A stretch of DNA of 64,000 nucleotides from Planctomycetota bacterium (GTDB lineage Bacteria; Planctomycetota; UBA8742; UBA2392): the NCBI GenBank assembly GCA_020638675.1, contig JACKID010000001.1, positions 124,001-188,000 on the forward strand. The letters run 5' to 3'. Below are positions 42,878 through 55,318 of the stretch, in pieces. A program made the translations under genes and the position numbers. The notes beneath the pieces were generated by a model, which was not told the DNA's origin, searched no databases, and was given only the letters and a program-made list of their open reading frames with translations. Position 1 is the first letter of the stretch; every line of letters begins with the position of its first letter.

Positions 42878-45340
42878 CTAGCGCTTGAAGTCCTGATCCT
42901 GCCATTGCGGAATCTCTTCGCGTCGCAGTAGCTCCGGGAAGAAATAGCGCAGGTTGGCGCGCGCACCCTTGATGAATTCGTGGTTCACAGGGCGGTCTTC
43001 ATAGATTGGATTGCCTTGTGCGTCACGCCCGGTTTCCTTGCGCCAGACGATGCGTCCGTCCAGCACGGTCGTCGAGTACGGCGAGTACAGGAACACGTAA
43101 GGGAAGTCGTCGGCGATCACGCTGAAGATCTCGTGGCTGATGCGAACCTGTTCGTCGTAGTCGTAGACTTTCAGGATCTTGTCCATTAGCTCGTCGGCCT
43201 TGGGGTTGCTGTAGGCCGCCAGGTTGAGCCCCCCGTTGGTGGGCCAGCTATCCGAGCGCCAGAGTTGTCGGCTGTCGAAGTCGATGCCTCCCGACCAGCC
43301 GAGTACGCACACGTCAAAGTTCAGCGCCATAACGTACTGCTGGATAAATACGTTCCATTCATACTCGTCGTACTTCACGTCCACACCGAGCTTCGCCCAC
43401 TGCTCTTTGGCCAGCAAGGCCGTATTCTTCCGCGGCCCGCCGCCCGAGCTGTTAATGAACTGCAGGCGTAGCGGCTCACCGTCCTTGACCAGTTTGCCAT
43501 TGACGTCCTTGTAACCCGCCTCGATTAGCAAGGCTCGCGCTTCGTCAATGTCATAGGGCAGGTACTTCATCTTCTCGGTCTTGCCCTTGCGCTTGACGAC
43601 GTTTCCTGCGGCGTCCTTGCCGTCGGTTCGCCAGGTGTGGGTGATCATGTGGTCTTCGTTGTACCACGGCAGGACGGGGTAGGCTGGCCCGTTGATGCGT
43701 GACCCCTGGTTGTAAACCACGTACTCCAGTATCTCGTCGACGTTGATCGCCATCGACAACGCTTTGCGCACCAGCGGGTCCGCAAGCTGCGGCCGGCTGT
43801 TGTTAAAGGCAAGGTACTCGTACTGGTTGGGTTGGCGCTTGATGACGGTGTAGCGGTCGGTCATCTTTTCATAGCGTTCCACTTGAAAGTCACGTGCGCC
43901 ATAGATGTCAATACCGCCCGAGTTGAACACTACCTCCGCAGTCTCGCGCCCCATGTTCGGGTCGAAGACGTAGTAGTCGATGAACTCAAACTCTGGCTTG
44001 CGCTGCCAGTAGAATTCGTTGCGGCGCAGCCGGCACATTTTCCCATTCTCCCAGAGCGGCAGGGAATCCCCGTGCAGGGGCTCCAGCACCATGTAGCTCA
44101 GGGAACTAGGCTTCAGAGAGAACTCGCGGTCACGCGAGGGCAGGTGCAACATGGGATTGTACATGCCCGGCGGCACGGGGTCCCACTGCGAAAGCCCTTC
44201 CGCGACCTTCTGGCCGATGTCGTCCGGGCCGCGACCCTTCCGGATTGCTTCCTTGGTCCAGGCTTCTCGGTTCCAGACATGATATGGAAGAAGCGAGCCC
44301 GTCAGGTCGCCCAGTGCCGGGGAATAGAGTTCGCTGTACACGACCTGGAAGTGGTACGGGTCATCTTCAAATATCCGCGATTCTTCGATGCTGGTGTAGC
44401 TTGAGCGGCGCGGACTGTTGAAGTTGACATCCTTCAAATAGTCGAACGTCAGTTTGGCGTCGCGTGCCTGAACTTCGGGGCCCTTCACCCAGAACGGCCC
44501 GTTGGGATCGCCAAAGTATTCGCGCTCTTCGCCGGTTTCCGGGTCCGTACGTTCCGCGGGGTCGAAGAACGGTCCGTCGACCCAGTGAATGTCTTTCTGG
44601 ATCGTGAAATCAACGATCGGCGCGTGCGCAATGTTCCGGCCATCGGCATCGAGTATCGCGCCAATGGCCGCCGCCAGTTCCTTGGCATTGAGGCCGGCTT
44701 TCAGATCTTCCGGCGCGCCGGCCGTCGCCGCAGCTACCAGCGACTCGACGTTCCAAGCCATGAAGGGCTCGCCGCCAAGCCACTCCTCAAGGCGCGCGTC
44801 GAACTCGGGCTCTACAGCACTTACGATCTTGCCCTTTTGCGGCTTGGGCGCGAGCAGGATGCGCATCTTTGCCGGGCGCGCAAATCGAAAAACGCTCGGC
44901 GTCTCTTCGTTACTTTCCTTCAGCGTCTTGAGGTCGACGCCGAACTCGCCGGCGTCGGCAACCTGCCGGCACTCCGTCAGCTTGTCGCCGTACTTGAGGC
45001 GCAGAAGCGCCTCAATGCTTTCTGGTGTCTGTCCGGTGGGCAGCCGGAACGTCATCTGATGTTGGACGGTCACCGGGTCGGCGATCCACGGCTCGGTCTC
45101 GTAATTCTGGTTGATGCGCAGCAGGCCTTCGTTGAGGTAGTCGCTGATTGTTGTGTCGGACGTCTTGGTGCTGGTCCAGCTGTTCATGTCCTCCGGGTTT
45201 GCGCCCATGTAGAAAATCAGGCGGTCGAGGCGTGCGTCGTTATTGGCGACGGTCTCAACGCCGGGCACCCAGAAAATGGATTGCACCAGAAACGCGATCA
45301 GCACGACGGGCACGATCACGAGAGAACGTTTGATCCACAT
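42878..45340 (-). CDS. Family 5 extracellular solute-binding protein
   Basis: An 820-residue periplasmic binding protein for a peptide-type ABC transporter. An uncleaved or signal-type helix spans about 5-25. SBP_bac_5 features include TTISDYLNEGLLRINQNYET, FRLPTGQ, DAKLTFDYLKDVNF, LAFNNSRPQLADPLVRKALS with MAINVDEI, and WKxE-type sugar/peptide lobe segments such as LNLAAYSNPKADELMDKILK. It is about 250 residues longer than DppA or OppA, with the extra part near residues 100-280. The operon has both permeases but no ATPase gene. It is divergent from rbfA. Confidence 0.92.
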   Translation of the reverse strand: MWIKRSLVIVPVVLIAFLVQSIFWVPGVETVANNDARLDRLIFYMGANPEDMNSWTSTKTSDTTISDYLNEGLLRINQNYETEPWIADPVTVQHQMTFRLPTGQTPESIEALLRLKYGDKLTECRQVADAGEFGVDLKTLKESNEETPSVFRFARPAKMRILLAPKPQKGKIVSAVEPEFDARLEEWLGGEPFMAWNVESLVAAATAGAPEDLKAGLNAKELAAAIGAILDADGRNIAHAPIVDFTIQKDIHWVDGPFFDPAERTDPETGEEREYFGDPNGPFWVKGPEVQARDAKLTFDYLKDVNFNSPRRSSYTSIEESRIFEDDPYHFQVVYSELYSPALGDLTGSLLPYHVWNREAWTKEAIRKGRGPDDIGQKVAEGLSQWDPVPPGMYNPMLHLPSRDREFSLKPSSLSYMVLEPLHGDSLPLWENGKMCRLRRNEFYWQRKPEFEFIDYYVFDPNMGRETAEVVFNSGGIDIYGARDFQVERYEKMTDRYTVIKRQPNQYEYLAFNNSRPQLADPLVRKALSMAINVDEILEYVVYNQGSRINGPAYPVLPWYNEDHMITHTWRTDGKDAAGNVVKRKGKTEKMKYLPYDIDEARALLIEAGYKDVNGKLVKDGEPLRLQFINSSGGGPRKNTALLAKEQWAKLGVDVKYDEYEWNVFIQQYVMALNFDVCVLGWSGGIDFDSRQLWRSDSWPTNGGLNLAAYSNPKADELMDKILKVYDYDEQVRISHEIFSVIADDFPYVFLYSPYSTTVLDGRIVWRKETGRDAQGNPIYEDRPVNHEFIKGARANLRYFFPELLRREEIPQWQDQDFKR

Positions 45341-45438
45341 CTGGCACCACCTCTGGCGATTGCGCGGGGGTTTGTTTTGCTGGGCCCGTCGTCGCCGTAT
45401 TTACGGACGCTCAACTGCGGCCGCTTGCATGGGGTTTT

Positions 45439-45828
45439 ATGGCTGATCCACGTCGTATTCAACGAATTCAGAGCCGCCTAAGGCAAGACATTGCCACGCT
45501 GTTTCTGAATGAGCTTAAGGACCCCAGGCTGAAGGGACTTATAACCATCACCGGCGTAAAGGTCAGCAAGGACCTTACGCACGCCCGCGTCTCATGGTCC
45601 ATGCTCGGCAGCGAATCCGAGCAGCGCACGGCCGAGCGCTTCATTGAAAGCGCGCGCGGCTTCATCCAGAAGCGCGTTGCCGAAGAGCTCGAAATCCGCA
45701 CCATGCCGCACCTCGACTTCGTGTTCGATGACTCAATTGCAAAGGGCGCAGAGGTGTCTAAGCTCATAGACGAGGCGTTGGAAGCCGACGCCCGGGGCAA
45801 GGGCAGGCCCTCTGATTCGGACGAATAA
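45439..45828 (+). CDS. rbfA: Ribosome-binding factor A
   Basis: A 129-residue protein with the RbfA KH-like fold: a helix RRIQRIQSRLRQDIATLFLN, then the strands LKGLITITGVKVSKDLTHAR and VSWSML, and the conserved end IRTMPHLDFVFDDSIAKGAE. RbfA binds the 30S subunit and helps mature 16S rRNA. The ATG at 45439 follows a divergent 98-bp spacer. A Fur-family gene starts 22 bases downstream and may be co-transcribed. It is normally near infB and truB, which are not in this window. Confidence 0.94.
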   Translation: MADPRRIQRIQSRLRQDIATLFLNELKDPRLKGLITITGVKVSKDLTHARVSWSMLGSESEQRTAERFIESARGFIQKRVAEELEIRTMPHLDFVFDDSIAKGAEVSKLIDEALEADARGKGRPSDSDE

Positions 45829-45850
45829 CCCACGGGCAGCGGGAAACGGC

Positions 45851-46336
45851 ATGGCGCGATCCAGCATCCGAAAGGCGCCGAACGTCGACATTGACGGGCT
45901 GCTTACCAAGTTCGAGTCGTTCCTGCAGAAGAAGTCCCTCAAGCTGACCACCCAGCGTCGCCAGATTCTCGAGAAGATCCTCGAGATGGACAAAACCCAC
46001 TTCACGGCCGACGACCTCGTAGACCAGTTCCGCAACCAGCGCCCGCGCGTGAGCAAGGCGACGGTGTATCGCTCGCTTTCCGTCATGGTGGAAGCGAACA
46101 TCCTTGAGGAGCACCAGTTCGGCGACAGCTACAAGGTGTACGAGCTGTCCGAAGGACGCCCTCACCACGACCACCTGATCTGCACTTCGTGCGGCAAGAT
46201 TCTCGAGTTCTTCAACGCGGACATGGAGAAGCTGCAGGACAAGGTGGCGTCATCCAACGGCTTCCACCCCACCCACCACAGCCAGAAGATTTTCGGCATC
46301 TGCGCCGCCTGCTGGGGCAATGGTGTGCGGAGTTGA
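45851..46336 (+). CDS. Fur family transcriptional regulator
   Basis: A 161-residue Fur-type regulator. The winged helix reads KLTTQRRQILEKILEMDKTH and VSKATVYRSLSVMVEANILE. The C-terminal domain has HHDHLICTSCGKILEF and a second pair in GICAACWG, consistent with a structural zinc site (C-x2-C twice). The metal-sensing HHDH cluster is conserved. It could be Fur, Zur or PerR; the sequence alone does not decide. It lies between rbfA and the Rieske/cytochrome b genes. Confidence 0.93.
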   Translation: MARSSIRKAPNVDIDGLLTKFESFLQKKSLKLTTQRRQILEKILEMDKTHFTADDLVDQFRNQRPRVSKATVYRSLSVMVEANILEEHQFGDSYKVYELSEGRPHHDHLICTSCGKILEFFNADMEKLQDKVASSNGFHPTHHSQKIFGICAACWGNGVRS

Positions 46337-46340
46337 GTCT

Positions 46341-46430
46341 CTGCGCTCCGCGTTGAACTCGGAACTTCGAACCCGGAACTCCCGAACTTCATCCATTGAA
46401 CATTCACCCGCGATCTTCGATCATTGCGGT
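46341..46430. repeat. Degenerate intergenic repeat with GAACTCGGAACTTCGAAC units
   Basis: The 96-bp gap before the Rieske gene contains GAACTCGGAACTTCGAACCC and GGAACTCCCGAACTTC, direct partial copies of each other. No gene or clear promoter is seen. Confidence 0.45.
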
Positions 46431-46432
46431 TC

Positions 46433-46987
46433 ATGACCTCCGGGGCAGATTCTGAAGACCGCCGCAATTTCCTGCGTATCGCCGTGATCGGCGGGATTGC
46501 GGTCATTACAGGCGGCGTCGGCGCGGCCAGCGCGTTTGTGCCGCCCAAACCGGGTGAGAGTGTGGGCGCAGGCCCGCAGCCTCTGGTCCCGATGCTCAAG
46601 CTGGGCGCTTTGGCCAAGGACAAGCCGCTCAGGCTGCACATCAGCCTGTCGGCGCGCGACGGCTGGCGGCTGCGCACACGCGAGCAACTGGTGTATGTCG
46701 TGCGCGTCGGCGACGGCGAAGACGCGGCGGCGTTCAAGGCGCTGAACCCGGTCTGCTCACACGCGGGCTGCACCATCGACTACCACGAGAAAGACAGCCA
46801 GTTCGTGTGCCCCTGCCACGGCGCCGAGTTCAAGACCGACGGCACCAAGACCAAGGGCCCCGCCCCGCGCGACATGGACCCGCTGGAGGCCAAGATCGCC
46901 GACCACAAGGGCCAGCCGTGGCTGTTCGTGGCCTGGCAGGATTTCGTGATCGGCACCGAGGCCCGCACGCCGCGAGGTAGCGCATGA
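46433..46987 (+). CDS. Rieske iron-sulfur protein of a cytochrome bc-type complex
   Basis: A 184-residue membrane-anchored Rieske protein. An SEDRRNFLRIAVIGG start looks like a Tat-type signal anchor. The cluster ligands are in NPVCSHAGCTIDY and FVCPCHGAEF, the C-x-H-x-G-C and C-x2-H pairs. It would take electrons from quinol and pass them to a c-type heme. The stop overlaps the next ATG by 4 bases (ATGA), so the cytochrome b/c gene is co-translated. An in-frame TTG 9 bases earlier is a less likely start. Confidence 0.93.
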   Translation: MTSGADSEDRRNFLRIAVIGGIAVITGGVGAASAFVPPKPGESVGAGPQPLVPMLKLGALAKDKPLRLHISLSARDGWRLRTREQLVYVVRVGDGEDAAAFKALNPVCSHAGCTIDYHEKDSQFVCPCHGAEFKTDGTKTKGPAPRDMDPLEAKIADHKGQPWLFVAWQDFVIGTEARTPRGSA

Positions 46988-48831
46988 GCGGCGCCGGCTT
47001 CGAGACAACTTCGCAGATCCATGACGAGCTGCTGGCCGAGGTCAAGAAAGAGCTCGAGCTGCGCGGCACGTCGCAGATCATCCGCAAGCCGGAGCCGGGG
47101 CAGGACGTCGTCGCCAGCCTCGCCGTCACCGCGATCCTAGCCTGTGTCGCGATTCTCGTCGGCAGCGGCGCAATGATGGCGCTGGTCTACACGCCAACCA
47201 TGGAGGACGCCAACGCCTCGACGGCGTGGTTCCAGGCCGGTGCACTGGGCGGAGTCGTTCGCGCGGCGCACTATCACGCCTCGAACCTGATGATCGTGCT
47301 GAGCGGCGCGTATCTGGGCTATCTGCTGTGGCGCGGGCTGTTCCGCCGCCCGGCGCAGTGGCGCTGGTGGCGCGCGGCCGCGCTGCTGGGGCTGATCTTC
47401 GGCTTCAGCATGACCGGCCAGCTTCTGCCCTATGACCAGTTGGCGGTGCACGGCACCAATATCCGCCTGGGCTACCTCGCCGAGGCGCCTGTGATCGGCG
47501 AGCAGCTGCGTTCGCTCGCGCAGGGCGGAGAAACGATCGGCACGGCCACGCTGGCCCGCTTCTTCGGGCTGCATGCGATTGTTCTGCCCGCGCTGCTGAT
47601 AGCGCTGTGCCGCTTCCTGTGGCGCGACGGCAAGGCCGAAGTCGCGCCCTCCATGCACATCGGCACCGGGGCAACAGTGCTGGTGGTTGTTGCCGTCGTC
47701 GCCTTCCTGTGGCACGCGCCGCTGGGGCTGCAGGGAAATCTTGATGAGCGCTTCCCGAGCGCGCGCCCGGAGTGGTACGCGCTGCCGCTGTACTCGATGC
47801 TCAAGTTCGCGCCGCCACTGGTGGCGTTGTACGTGCTGCCTCTGCTGGGCGCGGTTGTCGTGCTGGCGCTGCCGTTCATCGAGACCGTCGCCACCGAGCC
47901 CGCCCGCCTGCGCAAGCCGCTGCAGATTGGGCTGATCGTCACGGTGGCGGCGGGGCTGATTCTCGCGGCCGTGACGGTGATCCAGGACATGTCCGACAAG
48001 GAGGGCTGGTTCCGCAAGCCCGACCTAGAAGAGCTGATGACGGCAATGGGCACCCGCAACCGCTCGCTGAAGAACTCGGCCGAGGCGCTGCCCGCCGACG
48101 CGCACAACATGGCGCGCGACATCCAGCTGCTGCACGAAAACCTGATCGGCACCTACCCGGACCCGATCGACGACGCCGGGCGCGCCAAATGGGACGAGCT
48201 TGCGGCCAAGGGCGCAGCGGCCGCGCGCAAGCTTTTGCTGGCGCCGGATGGCCCCAGCCAGGTGGAAGCGCGCAAAGAGCTGCGCCAGGTGTGCGAGGAC
48301 TGCCACAAGGCGCACGACAAGGAAGAGATCAAGCTCGACCCGCCGGCGCTCGTGCCCGTCGCCGACGCGGGTCCCAAGGACCCGCCCAAGAGCCTGTTCT
48401 TTGATGCCGGGAAGATGAAAGGCCTGACGCCCGTAGTCGATGAAAAGAAGGGCACCGGGCGCCAGATGGACCAGATGAAGTACCGCCTGCGCGACATCCT
48501 GCGCGACGCGGGCATCATCGACGACCCGCGCGAGCCCGACAAAAAGCGCACGCCCGAGCAGTCACTGGTGGACCTGCGGGCAATCGCCGAGTTCGTCGGC
48601 GGCATGTACGAGGACAACGCGGGCTCGTTCTACAAGAAAGAAAAGTGGGACCAGTGGATCGCCGACGTGCTCAAGCGCACGGATGAGCTCGCAACGGCCA
48701 CCGACCCTGCAGACGTGGGCAAAAAGGCCGCCGCCATCGGCAAAGCCTGTGAAGCCTGCCACGACGGGGCGGACGACCTCGACGAGCCCATCGAATGGGC
48801 CTTCCAGAGCCTGCTGGCCGGCAAGGACTGA
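46984..48831 (+). CDS. Cytochrome b fused to a C-terminal diheme c region
   Basis: A 615-residue protein. The first half is a cytochrome b-like membrane part: the helix VVRAAHYHASNLMIVLSGAY with the heme His pair, FGFSMTGQLLPYDQLAV, a second His set near FFGLHAIVLPALL, and the quinone-site PEWY motif in RPEWYALPLYSMLKFAPP. After the last TM (about 313-333) comes an outside helical region with two heme c motifs, C437-ED-C440-H441 and C589-EA-C592-H593. With the Rieske gene this gives a compact bc-type quinol oxidase core in which the c part is fused to b. Such fusions occur in several phyla. Confidence 0.9.
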   Translation: MSGAGFETTSQIHDELLAEVKKELELRGTSQIIRKPEPGQDVVASLAVTAILACVAILVGSGAMMALVYTPTMEDANASTAWFQAGALGGVVRAAHYHASNLMIVLSGAYLGYLLWRGLFRRPAQWRWWRAAALLGLIFGFSMTGQLLPYDQLAVHGTNIRLGYLAEAPVIGEQLRSLAQGGETIGTATLARFFGLHAIVLPALLIALCRFLWRDGKAEVAPSMHIGTGATVLVVVAVVAFLWHAPLGLQGNLDERFPSARPEWYALPLYSMLKFAPPLVALYVLPLLGAVVVLALPFIETVATEPARLRKPLQIGLIVTVAAGLILAAVTVIQDMSDKEGWFRKPDLEELMTAMGTRNRSLKNSAEALPADAHNMARDIQLLHENLIGTYPDPIDDAGRAKWDELAAKGAAAARKLLLAPDGPSQVEARKELRQVCEDCHKAHDKEEIKLDPPALVPVADAGPKDPPKSLFFDAGKMKGLTPVVDEKKGTGRQMDQMKYRLRDILRDAGIIDDPREPDKKRTPEQSLVDLRAIAEFVGGMYEDNAGSFYKKEKWDQWIADVLKRTDELATATDPADVGKKAAAIGKACEACHDGADDLDEPIEWAFQSLLAGKD

Positions 48832-48966
48832 TCGGGCGTTCCAAGCCTCCCGGCGCGGGCTAAAATGTTCACGCGAAAGCTTTTGCACGTTCGTTACAAC
48901 CCTTGCAGGCGCATCGGGTTAAAAGAGGAATGCGTGAGTTAGGCGCCCGGAGTGCGACCACCCTAG

Positions 48967-52254
<3,288 letters not shown>

Positions 52255-52320
52255 CGAGCGGCATGGCCGTCCCGGGCATGGCCCGAATCAAGGCGGCCAT
52301 CGGCGAGACGCCGATGCCAC

Positions 52321-53175
52321 TTACGCGCCCAGTTCTTTGAGCGCCTTTTCCGCGAGTTCCTTGTTGGGCGTGTTGCCGTGCCACTTGTAGCCGTCTTTTT
52401 CCATGTAGCTGACGCCCTTGCCCATGATCGTCTTCGCGATGATGGCGGTCGGCTTGCCCTTGGTGGCCTTGGCTTCGCTCATGGCGCCGATGATCTGGGC
52501 GTAGTCGTGCCCGTCGATCACCAGCGTGTGAAACCCGAAGGCTTCCATCTTCTTGTCGAGCGGCTCGAGTGACATCACGTCTTCGGTGGTGCCGTCGATC
52601 TGCGCGTCGTTGCGGTCAATGATCACCGTGAAGTTGTCGGCCTTGTAGTGGCTGGCCGCCATGAAAGCTTCCCACGGCAGGCCTTCCTCGATTTCGCCGT
52701 CGCCCAGCAGCGCCCAGACGTGCGTGTCGCGCTTGCTCTGGCGCTCCGCCAGCGCCATGCCCAGCCCGCCGCAGACGCCGTGGCCGAGACTGCCGGTCGA
52801 AAGCTCGACGCCCGGGGTCTTCTGCATGGCCGGGTGGCCTTGCAGGTGCGCGCCGAGCTGGCGCAGATCGTCGAGCCACTCGTGCGGGAAATAGCCGCGC
52901 TCGGCCAGCACTGCGTAGAGGATCGGGCAGATGTGCCCGTTGCTGAGAACGACTCGATCGCGCTCCACCCAGCCCGGGTTCTTCGGGTCGTGTTTCACGA
53001 AGCCGCCCCAGTACAGGCAGGTGAAGACGTCCGCCATGCCAAGGCTGCCGCCCGGGTGGCCGCTGCCGGCGCGGGCGAGCATCTTGATGACCTCAATGCG
53101 CAGCTTGCGCGCGGTCTCTTTCAATTCGGCTTCTGATTCGGCGGTGAGTTTCATGGCCTGTTCTTCTACCTGCAT
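52321..53175 (-). CDS. Transketolase, N-terminal subunit only
   Basis: A 284-residue protein equal to the N-terminal half of transketolase. It has GSGHPGGSLGMADVFTCLYW, DRVVLSNGHICPILYAVLAE, STGSLGHGVCGGLGMALAER and the thiamine motif GDGEIEEGLPWEAFMAASHY. It lacks the pyrimidine-binding and C-terminal domains. Split transketolases normally have a second gene directly downstream, but here the kinase gene stop lies next, on the other strand. The partner must lie elsewhere, if it exists. A GGAGA site sits 8 bases before the ATG at 53175; the later ATG at 53154 is also possible. Confidence 0.93.
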   Translation of the reverse strand: MQVEEQAMKLTAESEAELKETARKLRIEVIKMLARAGSGHPGGSLGMADVFTCLYWGGFVKHDPKNPGWVERDRVVLSNGHICPILYAVLAERGYFPHEWLDDLRQLGAHLQGHPAMQKTPGVELSTGSLGHGVCGGLGMALAERQSKRDTHVWALLGDGEIEEGLPWEAFMAASHYKADNFTVIIDRNDAQIDGTTEDVMSLEPLDKKMEAFGFHTLVIDGHDYAQIIGAMSEAKATKGKPTAIIAKTIMGKGVSYMEKDGYKWHGNTPNKELAEKALKELGA

Positions 53176-53295
53176 GGGCTTTCTCCGGCAACGCGCGGCA
53201 AGGGCTTAGTGCGCCCTGTAGCGGCGGGACAATCGGAGTATATTGCCCGCTTCGTTCAGCCCCGGCTTGTGGGGCGATTGGGGATTCGTGACGGT

Positions 53296-54210
53296 ATGGA
53301 CGACGTAGCCGTACTTCTAAACGCCTTGCCGTACCTGCGTCGCTATCGCGACAAGGTGTTCGTCGTCAAGGTCGGCGGCGAAATTGCCAAGACGCCCGAC
53401 GCGCTCGAGCTGTTCGCCAAGGACGTGGCGATGCTCAACCAGCTTGGCATCCGCATCATCGTGATCCACGGCGGCGGGCCCCAACTGGACGAAGTCAGCG
53501 GCAAGATGGGCGTCACGCCCGAGAAAGTCGCCGGTCGCCGCATCACTGACGACGCCACGCTTGAGATGGCCAAGATGGTCTTCGCGGGCAGCATCAACAC
53601 CGACATTCTCGCGGCCATCCGCAAGCAGGGCGTGCTGCCGGTTGGGCTGAGCGGGCTGGACGGCGAGCTGCTCTCGGCCGTGCGCAGGCCGCCGAAGGAA
53701 ATCACCGACCCGGAGACGGGTGAGAAGGCGACCGTCGACTTCAAGAACGTCGGCGACATCCGCGACTGCAACCCGGCGCTGCTGCGCACGCTGGTGGAGC
53801 ATCGCTACGTGCCGGTGCTTTCGCCGCTGGCCTGCGACGACGAAGGCCGCATTCTCAACATCAACGCAGACACCGTCGCGTGCAGCGTCGCCGCCGAAAT
53901 GCAGGCCGAGAAGCTGTTCATCCTGACCAACACCAACGGCGTGCTGAAGGACGTCAATGATCCCGAGAGCCGCTACGTGTACCTCACGGTCAGCGCGGCC
54001 GAGGAGCTGATCGAGAAGCGCGCGGTGAAGTCCGGCATGGTGCCGAAGCTGCAAGGCGTGATCAGCGCCGTGCTCGGCGGCGTGAAGCGCGCTTACCTGA
54101 TCAACGGGCTGACGCCGCATTCGTTGCTGACCGAAGTCTTCACGTTGAAGGGCAAGGGCACGATGCTCATCGACGACGCGGCCGAGGATGATTACCTCGC
54201 GCGCGGGTAG
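53296..54210 (+). CDS. argB: Acetylglutamate kinase
   Basis: A 304-residue amino acid kinase. The nucleotide site K25-V-G-G-E is followed by IIVIHGGGPQLDEVSGKMGV, the N-acetylglutamate loop GRRITDDATLEMAKMVFAGS, NINADTVACSVAAEMQAEKL, and the C-terminal GGVKRAYLINGLTPHSLLTE. It phosphorylates N-acetylglutamate in arginine synthesis. The extended C-terminal part and length suit an arginine-inhibited enzyme, but the N-terminal helix is short, so feedback control is uncertain. The ATG at 53296 is preferred to an in-frame GTG at 53209. No other arg gene is near. Confidence 0.95.
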   Translation: MDDVAVLLNALPYLRRYRDKVFVVKVGGEIAKTPDALELFAKDVAMLNQLGIRIIVIHGGGPQLDEVSGKMGVTPEKVAGRRITDDATLEMAKMVFAGSINTDILAAIRKQGVLPVGLSGLDGELLSAVRRPPKEITDPETGEKATVDFKNVGDIRDCNPALLRTLVEHRYVPVLSPLACDDEGRILNINADTVACSVAAEMQAEKLFILTNTNGVLKDVNDPESRYVYLTVSAAEELIEKRAVKSGMVPKLQGVISAVLGGVKRAYLINGLTPHSLLTEVFTLKGKGTMLIDDAAEDDYLARG

Positions 54211-54261
54211 CGTGGCCTTCCAGGCCATGTAGTTGCGATCGGCTTCCAGCGCGTGGGCACG

Positions 54262-54282
54262 GCATCGGCAGGATGCCGATGC
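54262..54282. repeat. Hairpin GCATCGGCA-N3-TGCCGATGC between convergent genes
   Basis: The 9-bp perfect stem touches the stop codon of the UbiA-like gene and lies 52 bases after argB. No T tract follows. Fragments of the same motif type occur at 52260-52320 and 33186-33205. Confidence 0.6.
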
Positions 54283-55235
54283 TACGTCGGCGAAATCCAC
54301 TTCGACAACACGGCCCCGGTCGGGTACATGGCCAGCGCGGCCAGTCCCCACCATGGCTGGTCGTGCGCGAGCATCAGCGCGAAGCCGCACATCAGCAGTG
54401 CCTCGCCGCGAATACCGGCGCCGACACATGCGCCGAGCTTCGGCGGAGTGGGGTGCGATCTGGCAGTATCCAGCTTGCGCCAGAGGGTCATCAGCAGAAA
54501 TGCCAGCACGAGTAGCGGCACAAAGATGCCCAGTACCGGGCTGCGCGCCGTACCCGGCTGGTTGAGCAGGTAGACCGGCAACGCCAGCACGGCCGGCAGA
54601 AGCAGCACGCTGACCGCAAGCAGCGCCTTGCGCCCGCCGCCGCTGTCTTCGAACAGGCTCACGACCGTGACCAGGCAGAAGTAGACGAACACGCAGCCGA
54701 AGAACACAGCCACGACGACCGGGATGCGAGATGGCGAGTGCGCGAAGAACGGCAGGCAGACGTGCACCCCCCGGCAGGCCGCGATGATCACGACGGAGAA
54801 CCACGTTGTGAGGGTGTCGTGAACGACCTGCACGCCGACAATTCGCCCGGCGGCGCGCCGGTTGTACTCAATGACCAGACCCACGAGTATCAGCGCCTGT
54901 ACCCCGCAGCCCGCGGCGAACGCGCAGCCGACGCCGAGACCGAACAGCGCCACGGTGATGATGAGCGCGTGCGTCCACTTGATGTCGCCGGTCACAATGG
55001 GGCGCGGCTTGTGCAGCAATCGGTCCTTGCGCACGTGCAGTACGTCGTTGAGCGCCATGCCCCCAAGGTATATGCCCAGGCTCATTGGCAGCAGCCAGAC
55101 CAGCTTCGAGGGTTCGAATCGATAGCGCAGTACCGGCGCCAGCGCGAGCGCCAAAGCCATGCCGCCGAACTGATCGGCCCACGCCGAGGGCAGCGCGGAG
55201 AGACGTACGAGCTTAAGGACAGGCGCAAGCTTCAT
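54282..55235 (-). CDS. UbiA-like prenyltransferase with altered active-site motifs
   Basis: A 317-residue membrane protein with about nine TM helices. The start LVRLSALPSAWADQFGGMAL and the region GIYLGGMALNDVLHVRKDRL followed by HKPRPIVTGDI match the UbiA family. The first Asp-rich motif is normally ND-x2-D-x3-D; here it is N63-D64-x2-H67-x3-D71, so one ligand is His. The second motif, near SLFEDSGGGRKALLAV, lacks a clear D-x3-D. Catalysis may differ or be lost, though KPRP is intact. The ATP-grasp-like gene lies 83 bases upstream on the same strand. Confidence 0.85.
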   Translation of the reverse strand: MKLAPVLKLVRLSALPSAWADQFGGMALALALAPVLRYRFEPSKLVWLLPMSLGIYLGGMALNDVLHVRKDRLLHKPRPIVTGDIKWTHALIITVALFGLGVGCAFAAGCGVQALILVGLVIEYNRRAAGRIVGVQVVHDTLTTWFSVVIIAACRGVHVCLPFFAHSPSRIPVVVAVFFGCVFVYFCLVTVVSLFEDSGGGRKALLAVSVLLLPAVLALPVYLLNQPGTARSPVLGIFVPLLVLAFLLMTLWRKLDTARSHPTPPKLGACVGAGIRGEALLMCGFALMLAHDQPWWGLAALAMYPTGAVLSKWISPT

Positions 55236-55318
55236 TGGACGGCGGGCCTTCGACTACGAGTTCCCGGAGACAGCTGTACGCACAAGGGCGTGCGTTCTTC
55301 ATCGCGGCCCGGCGTCGG

